From: Stomoxys calcitrans
Lineage: Eukaryota; Arthropoda; Insecta; Diptera; Muscidae
Direction of reading: 5' to 3'
DNA: 64,000 nucleotides
Assembly: GCF_963082655.1 (NCBI RefSeq)
Contig: NC_081553.1
Location: 205,979,897 to 206,043,896 of the forward strand
Of this stretch, positions 46,735 through 60,093 are shown piece after piece. Position 1 is the stretch's first letter. Each line of letters opens with the position of its first letter. Below the pieces are notes generated by a model. The model had not been told where the DNA came from and did not search any database. It saw only the letters and a list, made by a program, of their open reading frames with translations. The translations under genes and the position numbers were made by a program.

Positions 46735-48700
46735 TTCATCGAAATTTCAAATTTTTCGAAGTGATCACGAATTAACCTTAGTTTTGGTCTACGAGGCTTA
46801 GTTAAGGAGATATGACCATTTTAAGTTTTGCAAGTGAAAAATTCATAATCTGGCCGATTTTCATCAAAATTTCAAATTTTTCGATATGATCACGAATTAA
46901 CCTTACGAGGCTTAGTTAAGGAGATATGGCCATTTTAAGTTTTGCAAGTGAAAAATTCATATTTAGGCCGATTTTCATCGAAATTTCAAATTTTTCGATA
47001 TGATCACGAATTAACCTTAGTTTTGCTCTACGAGGCTTAGTTAAGGAGATATGGCCATTTTAAGTTTTGCAAGTGAAAAATTCATATTTAGGCCGATTTT
47101 CATCAAAATTTCAAATTTTTCGAAGTGATCACGAATTAACGTTAGATTTGCTCTACGAGGCTTAGTTAAGGAGATATGGCCATTTTAAGTCTTGCAAGTG
47201 AAAAATTCATATTGTGGCCGATTTTCATCAAAATTTCAAATTTTTCGAAGTGATCACGAATTAACCTTCGTTTTGCTCTACGAGGCTTAGTTAAGGAGAT
47301 ATGGCCATTTTAAGTTTTGCAAGTGAAAAATTCATAATCTGGCCGATTTTCATCGAAATTTCAAATTTTTCGAAGTGATCACGAATTAACCTTAGTTTTG
47401 CTCTACGAGGCTTAGTTAAGGAGATATGGCCATTTTAAGTTTTGCAAGTGAAAAATTCGTATTCTGGCCGATTTTCATCAAAATTTCAAATTTTTCGAAG
47501 TGATCACGAATTAACCTTCGTTTTGCTCTACGAGGCTTAGTTAAGGAGATATGGCCATTTTAAGTTTTGCAAGTGAAAAATTCATAATCTGGCCGATTTT
47601 CATCAAAATTTCAAATTTTTCGAAGTGATCACGAATTAACGTTAGATTTGCTCTACGAGGCTTAGTTAAGGAGATATGGCCATTTTAAGTCTTGCAAGTG
47701 AAAAATTCATATTGTGGCCGATTTTCATCAAAATTTCAAATTTTTCGAAGTGATCACGAATTAACCTTCGTTTTGCTCTACGAGGCTTAGTTAAGGAGAT
47801 ATGGCCATTTTAAGTTTTGCAAGTGAAAAATTCATAATCTGGCCGATTTTCATCGAAATTTCAAATTTTTCGAAGTGATCACGAATTAACCTTAGTTTTG
47901 CTCTACGAGGCTTAGTTAAGGAGATATGGCCATTTTAAGTTCTGCAAGTGAAAAATTCATATTTAGGCCGATTTTTATCAACATTTAAAATTTTTCGAAG
48001 TGATCACGAATTAACCTTCGTTTTGCTCTACGAGGCTTAGTTAAGGAGATATGACCATTTTAAGTTTTGCAAGTGAAAAATTCATATTCTGGCCGATTTT
48101 CATCAAAATTTCAAATTTTCGAAATGATCACAAATTAACTTTAGTTTTGCTCTACGAGGCTTAGTTAAGGAGATATGGCCATTTTAAGTTTTGCAAGTGA
48201 AAAATTCATATTTAGGCCGTTTTTCATCAAAATTTCAAATTTTTCGAAGTGATCTCGAATTAACCTTAGTTTTGCTCTACGAGGCTTAGTTAAGGAGATA
48301 TGACCATTTTAAGTTTTGCAAGTGAAAAATTCATAATCTGGCCGATTTTCATCAAAATTTCAAATTTTTCGAAGTGATCACGAATTAACCTTCGTTTTGC
48401 TCTACGAGGCTTAGTTAAGGAGATATGGCCATTTTAAGTTTTGCAAGTGAAAAATTCATATTCTGGCCGATTTTCATCAAAATTTCAAATTTTTCGAAGT
48501 GATCACGAATTAACGTTAGTTTTGCTCTACGAGGCTTAGTTAGGGAGATATGGCCATTTTAAGTTTTGCAAGTGAAACATTCATAATCTGGCCGATTTTC
48601 ATCAAAATTTCAAATTTTTCGAAGTGATCACGAATTAACGTTAGTTTTGCTCTACGAGGCTTAGTTAAGGAGATATGGCCATTTTAAGTTTTGCAAGTGA
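46735..48700. repeat. higher-order duplicated block, copy 1 (pair at 49973-51938)
   Basis: A block of about 1.96 kb of satellite recurs 3238 bp downstream, nearly identical. Shared rare marks are GGTCTACGAGG, an 11-bp deletion leaving AACCTTACGAGG (46899, 50137), AAATTCGT (47453, 50691), TTCTGCAAG (47940, 51178), GATCTCG, TTAGGGAGAT and GTGAAACATTC (48572, 51810). Confidence 0.9.
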
Positions 48701-49972
48701 AAAATTCATATTTAGGCCGATTTTTATCAAAATTTCAAATTTTTCAAAGTGATCACGAATTAACGTTAGTTTTGCTCTACGAGGCTTAGTTAAGGAGATA
48801 TGGCCATTTTAAGTTTTGCAAGTGAAAAATTCATAATCTGGCCGATTTTCATCAAAATTTCAAATTTTTCAAAGTGATCACGAATTAACCTTAGTTTTGC
48901 TCTACGAGGCTTAGTTAAGGAGATATGGCCATTTTGAGTTTTGCAAGTGAAAAATTCATAATCTGGCCGATTTTCATCAAAATTTCAAATTTTTCGAAGT
49001 GATCACGAATTAACCTTAGTTTTGCTCTACGAGGCTTAGTCATTGAGATATGGCCATTTTAAGTTTTGCAAGTGAAAAATTCATAATCTGGCCGATTTTC
49101 ATCAAAATTTCAAATTTTTCAAAGTGATCACGAATTAACCTTAGTTTTGCTCTACGAGGCTTAGTTAAGGAGATATGGCCATTTTAAGTTTTGCAAGTGA
49201 AAAATTCATAATCTGGCCGATTTTCATCAAAATTTCAAATTTTTCGAAGGGATCACGAATTAACCTTAGTTTTGCTCTACGAGGCTTAGTTAAGGAGATA
49301 TGGCCATTTTAAGTTTTGCAAGTGAAAAATTCATATTTAGGCCGATTTTTATCAAAATTTCAAATTTTTCGAAGTGATCACGAATTAACCTTCGTTTTGC
49401 TCTACGAGGCTTAGTTAAGGAGATATGGCCATTTTAAGTTTTGCAAGTGAAAAATTCATATTGTGGCCGATTTTCATCAAAATTTAAAATTTTTCGAAGT
49501 GATCACGAAATAACGTTAGTTTTGCTCTACGAGGCTTAGTTAAGGAGATATGGCCATTTTAAGTTTTGCAAGTGAAAAATTCATATTGTGGCCGATTTTC
49601 ATCAAAATTTCAAATTTTTCGAAGTGATCACGAATTAACCTTAGTTTTGCTCTACGAGGCTTAGTTAAGGAGATATGGCCATTTTAAGTTCTGCAAGTGA
49701 AAAATTCATATTTAGGCCGATTTTTATCAACATTTAAAATTTTTCGAAGTGATCACGAATTAACCTTCGTTTTGCTCTACGAGGCTTAGTTAAGGAGATA
49801 TGACCATTTTAAGTTTTGCAAGTTGAAAATTCATATTTAGGCCGATTTTCATCAAAATTTCAAATTTTTCGAAGTGATCACGAATTAACGTTAGTTTTGC
49901 TCTACGAGGCTTAGTTAAGGAGATATGGCCATTTTAAGTTTTACAAGTGAAAAATTCATATTTAGGCCGATT

Positions 49973-51938
49973 TTCATCGAAATTTCAAATTTTTCGAAGT
50001 GATCACGAATTAACCTTAGTTTTGGTCTACGAGGCTTAGTTAAGGAGATATGACCATTTTAAGTTTTGCAAGTGAAAAATTCATAATCTGGCCGATTTTC
50101 ATCAAAATTTCAAATTTTTCGATATGATCACGAATTAACCTTACGAGGCTTAGTTAAGGAGATATGGCCATTTTAAGTTTTGCAAGTGAAAAATTCATAT
50201 TTAGGCCGATTTTCATCGAAATTTCAAATTTTTCGATATGATCACGAATTAACCTTAGTTTTGCTCTACGAGGCTTAGTTAAGGAGATATGGCCATTTTA
50301 AGTTTTGCAAGTGAAAAATTCATATTTAGGCCGATTTTCATCAAAATTTCAAATTTTTCGAAGTGATCACGAATTAACGTTAGATTTGCTCTACGAGGCT
50401 TAGTTAAGGAGATATGGCCATTTTAAGTCTTGCAAGTGAAAAATTCATATTGTGGCCGATTTTCATCAAAATTTCAAATTTTTCGAAGTGATCACGAATT
50501 AACCTTCGTTTTGCTCTACGAGGCTTAGTTAAGGAGATATGGCCATTTTAAGTTTTGCAAGTGAAAAATTCATAATCTGGCCGATTTTCATCGAAATTTC
50601 AAATTTTTCGAAGTGATCACGAATTAACCTTAGTTTTGCTCTACGAGGCTTAGTTAAGGAGATATGGCCATTTTAAGTTTTGCAAGTGAAAAATTCGTAT
50701 TCTGGCCGATTTTCATCAAAATTTCAAATTTTTCGAAGTGATCACGAATTAACCTTCGTTTTGCTCTACGAGGCTTAGTTAAGGAGATATGGCCATTTTA
50801 AGTTTTGCAAGTGAAAAATTCATAATCTGGCCGATTTTCATCAAAATTTCAAATTTTTCGAAGTGATCACGAATTAACGTTAGATTTGCTCTACGAGGCT
50901 TAGTTAAGGAGATATGGCCATTTTAAGTCTTGCAAGTGAAAAATTCATATTGTGGCCGATTTTCATCAAAATTTCAAATTTTTCGAAGTGATCACGAATT
51001 AACCTTCGTTTTGCTCTACGAGGCTTAGTTAAGGAGATATGGCCATTTTAAGTTTTGCAAGTGAAAAATTCATAATCTGGCCGATTTTCATCGAAATTTC
51101 AAATTTTTCGAAGTGATCACGAATTAACCTTAGTTTTGCTCTACGAGGCTTAGTTAAGGAGATATGGCCATTTTAAGTTCTGCAAGTGAAAAATTCATAT
51201 TTAGGCCGATTTTTATCAACATTTAAAATTTTTCGAAGTGATCACGAATTAACCTTCGTTTTGCTCTACGAGGCTTAGTTAAGGAGATATGACCATTTTA
51301 AGTTTTGCAAGTGAAAAATTCATATTCTGGCCGATTTTCATCAAAATTTCAAATTTTCGAAATGATCACAAATTAACTTTAGTTTAGCTCTACGAGGCTT
51401 AGTTAAGGAGATATGGCCATTTTAAGTTTTGCAAGTGAAAAATTCATATTTAGGCCGTTTTTCATCAAAATTTCAAATTTTTCGAAGTGATCTCGAATTA
51501 ACCTTAGTTTTGCTCTACGAGGCTTAGTTAAGGAGATATGACCATTTTAAGTTTTGCAAGTGAAAAATTCATAATCTGGCCGATTTTCATCAAAATTTCA
51601 AATTTTTCGAAGTGATCACGAATTAACCTTCGTTTTGCTCTACGAGGCTTAGTTAAGGAGATATGGCCATTTTAAGTTTTGCAAGTGAAAAATTCATATT
51701 CTGGCCGATTTTCATCAAAATTTCAAATTTTTCGAAGTGATCACGAATTAACGTTAGTTTTGCTCTACGAGGCTTAGTTAGGGAGATATGGCCATTTTAA
51801 GTTTTGCAAGTGAAACATTCATAATCTGGCCGATTTTCATCAAAATTTCAAATTTTTCGAAGTGATCACGAATTAACGTTAGTTTTGCTCTACGAGGCTT
51901 AGTTAAGGAGATATGGCCATTTTAAGTTTTGCAAGTAA
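49973..51938. repeat. higher-order duplicated block, copy 2
   Basis: Partner of the block at 46735-48700 at a constant offset of 3238 bp. The few differences include TTTAGCTCT near 51384 where copy 1 has TTTTGCTCT. Confidence 0.9.
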
Positions 51939-52251
51939 AAAATTCATATTTAGGCCGATTTTCATCAAAATTTCAAATTTTTCAAAGTGATCACGAATTA
52001 ACCTTAGTTTTGCTCTACGAGGCTTAGTTAAGGAGATATGGCCATTTTAAGTTTTGCAAGTGAAAAATTCATAATCTGGCCGATTTTCATCAAAATTTCA
52101 AATTTTTCGAAGTGATCACGAATTAACCTTAGTTTTGCTCTACGAGGCTTAGTTAAGGAGATATGGCCATTTTAATCAAAAATTTTCATCAAAATTTCAA
52201 ATTTTTTGAAGGGATCACGAATTAACCTTAGTTTTGCTCTACGAGGCTTAG

Positions 52252-53483
52252 TTAAGGAGATATGGCCATTTTAAGTTTTGCAAGTGAAAAATTCATATTT
52301 AGGCCGATTTTTATCAAAATTTCAAATTTTTCGAAGTGATCACGAATTAACGTTAGTTTTGCTCTACGAGGCTTAGTTAAGGAGATATGGCCATTTTAAG
52401 TGAAAAATTCATATTGTGGCCGATTTTCATCAAAATTTCAAATTTTTCAAAGTGATCACGAATTAACCTTAGTTTTGCTCTACGAGGCTTAGTTAAGGAG
52501 ATATGGCCATTTTGAGTTTTGCAAGTGAAAAATCCATAATCTGGCCGATTTTCATCAAAATTTCAAATTTTTCGAAGTGATCACGAATTAACCTTAGTTT
52601 TGCTCTACGAGGCTTAGTCAAGGAGATATGGCCATTTTAAGTTTTGCAAGTGAAAAATTCATAATCTGGCCAATTTTCATCAAAATTTCAAATTTTTCGA
52701 AATGATCACGAATTAACCTTAGTTTTGCTCTACGAGGCTTAGTTAAGGAGATATGGCCATTTTAAGTTTTGCAAGTGAAAAATTCATATTTAGGCCGATT
52801 TTCATCAAAATTTCAAATTTTTCGAAGTGATCACGAATTAACCTTAGTTTTGCTCTACGAGGCTTAGTTAAGGAGATATGGCTATTTTAAGTTTTGCAAG
52901 TGAAAAATTCATATTTAGGCCGATTTTTATCAAAATTTCAAATTTTTCGAAGTGATCACGAATTAACGTTAGTTTTGCTCTACGAGGCTTAGTTAAGGAG
53001 ATATGGCCATTTTAAGTGAAAAATTCATATTGTGGCCGATTTTCATCAAAATTTCAAATTTTTCAAAGTGATCACGAATTAACCTTAGTTTTGCTCTACG
53101 AGGCTTAGTTAAGGAGATATGGCCATTTTGAGTTTTGCAAGTGAAAAATCCATAATCTGGCCGATTTTCATCAAAATTTCAAATTTTTCGAAGTGATCAC
53201 GAATTAACCTTAGTTTTGCTCTACGAGGCTTAGTCAAGGAGATATGGCCATTTTAAGTTTTGCAAGTGAAAAATTCATAATCTGGCCAATTTTCATCAAA
53301 ATTTCAAATTTTTCGAAATGATCACGAATTAACCTTAGTTTTGCTCTACGAGGCTTAGTTAAGGAGATATGGCCATTTTAAGTTTTGCAAGTGAAAAATT
53401 CATATTTAGGCCGATTTTTATCAAAATTTCAAATTTTTCGAAGTGATCACGAATTAACGTTAGTTTTGCTCTACGAGGCTTAG
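52252..53483. repeat. 616-bp direct tandem duplication inside the satellite
   Basis: Two adjacent 616-bp blocks share a 9-bp deletion (TTTTAAGTGAAAAATTC at about 52394 and 53010), AAATCCATAATC (52530, 53146), TTAGTCAAGG and GGCCAATTTTC. 616 equals five monomers minus the 9-bp deletion. Confidence 0.88.
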
Positions 53484-56400
53484 TTAAGGAGATATGGCCA
53501 TTTTAAGTTTTGCAAGTGAAAAATTCATAATCTGGCCGATTTTCATCAAAATTTCAAATTTTTCAAAGTGATCACGAATTAACCTTAGTTTTGCTCTACG
53601 AGGCTTAGTTAAGGAGATATGGCCATTTTGAGTTTTGCAAGTGAAAAATTCATAATCTGGCCGATTTTCATCAAAATTTCAAATTTTTCGAAGTGATCAC
53701 GAATTAACCTTAGTTTTGCTCTACGAGGCTTAGTCATTGAGATATGGCCATTTTAAGTTTTGCAAGTGAAAAATTCATAATCTGGCCGATTTTCATCAAA
53801 AATTCAAATTTTTCGAAGTGATCACGAATTAACGTTAGTTTTGCTCTACGAGGCTTAGTTAAGGAGATATGGCCATTTTAAGTTTTGCAAGTGAAACATT
53901 CATAATCTGGCCGATTTTCATCAAAATTTCAAATTTTTCGAAGTTATCACGAATTAACGTTAGTTTTGCTCTATGAGGATTAGTTAAGGAGATATGGCCA
54001 TTTTAAGTTTTGCAAGTGAAAAATTCATATTTAGGCCGATTTTTATCAAAATTTCAAATTTTTCGAAGTGATCACGAATTAACCTTAGTTTTGCTCTACG
54101 AGGCTTAGTTAAGGAGATATGGCCATTTTAAGTTTTGCAAGTGAAAAATTCATAATCTGGCCGATTTTCATCAAAATTTCAAATTTTTCGAAGTGATCAC
54201 GAATTAACCTTAGTTTTGCTCTACGAGGCTTAGTTAAGGAGATATGGCCATTTTAAGTTTTGCAAGTGAAAAATTCATATTTAGGCCGATTTTCATCAAA
54301 ATTTCAAATTTTTCGAAGGGATCACGAATTAACCTTAGTTTTGCTCTACGAGGCTTAGTTAAGGAGATATGGCCATTTTAAGTTTTGCAAGTGAAAAATT
54401 CATATTTAGGCCGATTTTCATCAAAATTTCAAATTTTTCGAAGTGATTACGAATTAACCTTCGTTTTGCTCTACGAGGCTTAGTTAAGGAGATATGGCCA
54501 TTTTAAGTTTTGCAAGTGAAAAGTTCATATTCGAAGTGATCACGAATTAACGTTAGTTTTGCTCTACGAGGCTTAGTTAAGGAGATATGGCCATTTTAAG
54601 TTTTGCAAGTGAAAAATTCATATTGTGGCCGATTTTCATCAAAATTTCAAATTTTTCGAAGTGATCACGAATTAACGTTAGTTTTGCTCTACGAGGCTTA
54701 GTTAAGGAGATATGGCCATTTTAAGTTTTGCAAGTGAAACATTCATAATCTGGCCGATTTTCATCAAAATTTCAAATTTTTCGAAGTTATCACGAATTAA
54801 CCTTAGTTTTGCTCTACGTGGCTTAGTTAAGGAGATATGGCCATTTTAAGTTTTGCAAGTGAAAAATTCATATTTAGGCCGATTTTCATCAAAATTTCAA
54901 ATTTTTCGAAGGGATCACGAATTAACCTTAGTTTTGCTCTACGAGGCTTAGTTAAGGAGATATGGCCATTTTAAGTTTTGCAAGTGAAAAATTCATATTT
55001 AGGCCGATTTTCATCAAAATTTTTCGAAGTGATCACGAATGAACGTTAGTTTTGCTCTACGAGGCTTAGTTAATTACCATTTTAAGTTTTGCAAGTGAAA
55101 AATTCATAATCTGGCCGATTTTCATCAAAATTTAAAATTTTTCGAAATGATCACGAATTAACCTTAGTTTTGCTCTACGAGGCTTAGTTAAGGAGATATG
55201 GTCATTTTAAGTTTTGCAAGTGAAAAATTCATATTTAGGCCGATTTTTATCAAAATTTCAAATTTTTCGAAGTGATCACGAATTAACCTTCGTTTTGCTC
55301 TACGAGGCTTAGTTAAGGAGATATGGCCATTTTAAGTTTTGCAAGTGAAAAATTCATATTTTGGCCGTTTTTCATCAAAATTTCAGATTTTCGAAATGAT
55401 CACAAATTAACTTTAGTTTTGCTCTACGAGGCTTAGTTAAGGAGATAAGGCCATTTTAAGTTTTGCAAGCGAAAAATTCATATTGTGGGCGATTTTCATC
55501 AAAATTTCAACATTTTCGAAATGATCACGAATTAACCTTAGTTTTGCTCTACAAGGCTTAATTAAGGAGATATGGCCATTTTAAGTTTTGCAAGTGAAAA
55601 ATTCATATTCTGGCCGATTTTCATCAAAATTTCAATTTTTTCGAAGTGATCACGAATTAACCTTAGTTTTGCTCTACAAGGCTTAGTTAAGGAGATATGG
55701 CCATTTTAAGTTTTGCAAGTGAAAAATTCATATTCTGGCCGATTTTCATCAAAATTTCAACATTTTCGAAATGATCACGAATTAACGTTAGTTTTGCTCT
55801 ACGAGGCTTAGTTAAGGAGATATGGCCATTTTAAGTTTTGCAAGTGAAAAATTCATATTTAGGCCGTTTTTCATCAAAATTTCAAATTTTTCGAAGTGAT
55901 TACGAATTAACCTTCGTTTTGCTCTACGAGGCTTAGTTAAGGAGATATGGCCATTTTAAGTTTTGCAAGTGAAAAATTCATATTTAGGCCGTTTTTCATC
56001 AAAATTTCAAATTTTTCGAAGTGATCACGAATTAACCTTCGTTTTGCTCTACGAGGCTTAGTTAAGGAGATATGGCAATTTTAAGTTTTGCAAGTGAAAA
56101 ATTCATATTTAGGCCGATTTACATCAAAATTTCAAATTTTTCGAAGTGATCACGAATTAACGTTAGTTTTGCTCTACGAGGCTTAGTTAAGGAGATATGG
56201 CCATTTTAAGTTTTGCAAGTGAAAAATTCATATTCTGGCCGATTTTCATCAAAATTTCAACATTTTCGAAATGATCACGAATTAACCTTCGTTTTGCTCT
56301 ACGAGGCTTAGTTAAGGAGATATGGCCATTTTAAGTTTTGCAAGTGAAAAATTCATAATCTGGCCGTTTTTCATCAAAATTTCAACATTTTCGAAATGAT

Positions 56401-56735
56401 CACGAATTAACGTTAGTTTTGCTCTACGAGGCTTAGTTAAGGAGATATGGCCATTTTAAGTTTTGCAAGTGAAAAATTCATATTTAGGCCGATTTTCATC
56501 AAAATTTCAAAATTTTCGAAGTGTTCACGAATTAACCTTAGTTTTGCTCTACGGGGCTTGGTTAAGGAGATATGGCCATTTGAAGTTTTGCAAGTGAAAA
56601 ATTCATAATCTGACCGATTTTCATCAAAATTTCAAATTTTTCGAAGTGTTCACGAATTAACCTTAGTTTTGCTCTACGAGGTTTAGTTAAGGAGATATGG
56701 CTATTTTAAGTTTTTCAAGTGAAGAAAGTTTTTTT

Positions 56736-57429
56736 GGGTATTTTTTAACAAAATTTTGACAACAAATGGGGTAATAAAAAAGATTAACTATTAAATTGCA
56801 AAAATAATTCAATATATTTTAATAGTGTTAATTGGAATTGGAGGTTTATAATAAACAAAAAGTGTGATTTACTTACCTACATTCGAAATATCTCCATAAC
56901 TTTCTTATGTTGTTCTTGTTGCGTTTGTTGTCTAGCGTACTTCCAGGTCATCCTGGTCAGCGAAGACGATATCATCCTTAATGCAGCTTGCAGCTTGCAG
57001 TGCAGTTGAGTCTCTGCTTACTTGCATTTTATATATTTTTTAAAATTTTTTTTTTGGTTGCTTTATGTTGGATATTGGTTTTAAATTTGTTGGAAAGATA
57101 GTTTTTTTTTGCAGTTTTTTAGTTATCTTTAACATCCGACATTTTTGAGATTGACCGTTGTTAGGACGAAGATCGTGGTAGATGATGTTTATTAGTTAAC
57201 TTTTTAGGGTCAATTATAAAGAATTCATTCATATAGAAACTGTAATAGAGGGATTTTCATACCACACTAGAAACACTTCATTGTCATTGTCACCATCATA
57301 GCTTATTTAGTAGTCTATAAATTGGGATTTTATAGTTGATGTTAATTATAAGACATAAATAGGCACCGTATTCTGAAAAAAAAAATTCTGTAGTAACAAA
57401 ATTGAATATTGTATTTAAAAAAAAAATTG
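56736..57429. other. low-copy stretch right of the satellite
   Basis: AT-rich sequence with a more GC-balanced island at about 56880-57010 that may be a small minus-strand exon (see findings). No transposon end was recognised. Confidence 0.4.
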
Positions 57430-57975
57430 TAGCCAAATCGAACAAAAAATTCAACTTCCAGTTGCTCCGACATAAAATCGGGATATAGGCTTATATTGGA
57501 GCTTTTTTCAGATTAGTGACCGATTTTAAACGTACTCGCACGGTTGTTGGAATCCATAGCATCAAAATACGGCTTCCATGGGCTTAGGATGTCATATCGC
57601 CAGATCGCTATAAAATCGTAACAGGACTTTTTGTGCAAAATTTCCGCCTAATTGGTTAAAGATTGCGGCTTATTGGAGCTCAAGAAGTCAAAATTGGGAA
57701 TCGCTTTATTTGGGAGCTATATCCAAATCCGAATTGATATGGCCCATATGTAATCACCAAAGACATACAGTATTAACAAGTATATGTGCACATTTCAAGC
57801 AGCTAACATTATGCGTTCGGAGGCCATCAAGATTTCAACAGACGAACGCACATTGCTAGATATACTCAGAATGTCAAGACGTTCAAGAATATGCATACTT
57901 TATGTGGTCTCAGATCAATGTTTCGAGTTGTTACAAAGGGAATGACTAGATTAGTATGGCCCCCATCCTACGGTG
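57430..57975 (-). mobile_element. HINE-B, head half only
   Basis: Reversed body (GGGAGCTATATCCAAATCCG, AAGAAGTCAAAATTGGG), then the head region (TCAAGAATATGCATAC, GTCTCAGATCAATGTTTCG, CCCCCATCCTACGGTGGTGG). The GACGGACGG tract is reduced to a remnant. The tail is missing. Confidence 0.65.
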
Positions 57976-60093
57976 GTGGATGCTATATCTAAATTTGTAA
58001 AGATTTTTATGAAAAAAACACTTTGTGCAAAATTTTGTAAAGATTCGACTAAAATTATGTCTGCTATAGCCATAAAATTCCATATCGGATAAAAGTTATA
58101 TATGGGAGCTATATCTAAATCTGAACCGATTTTGACGAAATTCTGCACACATATGTCGTTGAAAAAAACCCCTTATGCCAAATTTTGTAAAGATCGGACC
58201 AAAATTGTGGCTGCTACAGCCTTAAAACTCCATATCGGATAAAAGATGTATATGGGAGCTATATCTAAATCTGAACCGATTTTTATGAAATTTTGCACAC
58301 ATATGAAGACGTCAAATAAAGCACCTCCAGCCAAATTTTGTAAAGATCGGACTAAAATTGTGGCTTCTACAGCCTTAAAAGTCAATATCGGATAAAAGTT
58401 ATATATGGGAGCTATATCTTAATCTGAACCGATTTTTATGAAATTTTGCACACATATGAAGACGTCAAATAAAGCACCTCCTGCCAAATTTTGTAAAGAT
58501 CGGACCAAAATTGTGGCTGCTACAGCCTTAAAAGGCCATAACGGATGAAAGATATATATGGGAGCTATATCTAAATCTGAACCGATTTTTATGAAATTTT
58601 GCACACATATGAAGACGTCAAATAAAGCACCTCCTGCCAAATTTTGTAAAGATCGGACCAAAATTGTGGCTGCTACAGCCTTAAAAGGCCATATCGGATG
58701 AAAGATATATATGGGAGCTATATCTAAATCTGAACCGATTTTGACGAAATTCTGCACACATATGTCGTTTAAAAAAAACCCCTTATGCCAAATTTTGTAA
58801 AGATCGGACTAAAATTGTGGCTTCTACAGCCTTAAAAGGCAATATCGGATAAAAGTTATATATGGGAGCTATATCTAAATCTGAACCGATTTTGACGAAA
58901 TTCTGCACACATATGTCGTTTAAAAAAAACCCCTTATGCCAAATTTTGTAAAGATCGGACTAAAATTGTGGCTTCTACAGCCTTAAAAGGCAATATCGGA
59001 TAAAAGTTATATATGGGAGCTATATCTTAATCTGAACCGATTTTTATGAAATTTTGCACACATATGAAGACGTCAAATAAAGCACCTCCTGCCAAATTTT
59101 GTAAAGATCGGACCAAAATTGTGGCTGCTACAGCCTTAAAAGGCCATAACGGATAAAAGATATATATAGGAACTATATCTATATCTGAACCGATTTTTAT
59201 GAAATTTTGCACACACATGGGGTCGTTGAATAAAACACCTTATGCCAAATTTTGTAAAGATCGTACCAAAATTGTGGCTGCTACAGCCTTAGAACACCAT
59301 AACGGATAAAAGATATATATGGGAGCTATATCTAAATCTGAACCGATTTTTATGAAATTTTGCATACATATGGGGTCGTTGAATAAAACACCTTATGACA
59401 AATTTTGTAAAGATCGTACCAAAATTGTGGCTGCTACAGCCTTAAAACTCCATATCGGATAAAAGTTATATATGGGAGCTATATCTAAATCTGAACCGAT
59501 TTTTATGAAATTTTGCACACATATGGGGTCGTTGAATAAAACATCTGATGCCAAATGTTGTAAAGATCGGACTAAAATTGTGGCTGCTACAGTCTTAGAA
59601 CTCGATATCGGCTAAAAGATATATATGGGAGCTATATCTAAATCTGAACCGATTTCTATGAAATTTTGCACACATATGAAGACGTCAAATAAAGCATCTC
59701 CTGACACATTTTGTAAAGATCGGACTAAAATTGTGGCTTCTACAGCCTTAAAAGGCAATATCGGATAAAAGTTATATATGGGAGCTATATCTAAATCTGA
59801 ACCGATTTTTATACAATTTTGCACACACGTGGGGTCGTTAAATAAAACACCTTACGTCAAATTTTGTAAAGATCGGACCAAAATTGCGGCTGCTACAGCC
59901 TTAAAACTCCATATCGGCTAAAAGATATATATGAGAGCTATATCTAAATCTTAACCGATTTTGACAAAATTCTGCACACATATGAAGACGTAAAATAAAG
60001 CAAAATCGATACCATTCATCCTTGGGACAAAAAAGTGACTTGTGCAAAATTTCATGACAATCGGACAATAAATGCAACCTATAACTTAATCAC

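Larger units (their letters stand above)
40389..56735. repeat. 125-bp satellite tandem array, about 130 monomers
   Basis: Head-to-tail monomers, measured from GCAAGTG at 40762, 40887 and 41012, have a period of exactly 125 bp. Each monomer reads roughly AGTGAAAAATTCAT, a variable 5-bp stretch, GGCCGATTTTCATC, AAAATTTCAAATTTTTCGA, AGTGATCACGAATTAAC, TTTTGCTCTACGAGGCTTAG, TTAAGGAGATATGGCC and ATTTTAAGTTTTGCA. It carries the palindrome GTGATCAC. Variants recur at a few sites: ATTTAGG, AATCTGG, ATTGTGG or ATTCTGG before CCGATT, and ACCTTAG, ACCTTCG or ACGTTAG before TTTT. Edge monomers (before about 40760, after about 56500) are more diverged than central ones. The array is closed to translation in all frames. 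A 200-N gap interrupts it, so true length is unknown. I do not recognise the satellite. Confidence 0.97.

Noticed and set aside
40389..56735. CRISPR array or other spacer-repeat system
   Set aside because: The units are contiguous 125-bp monomers with no unique spacers, in an animal genome.
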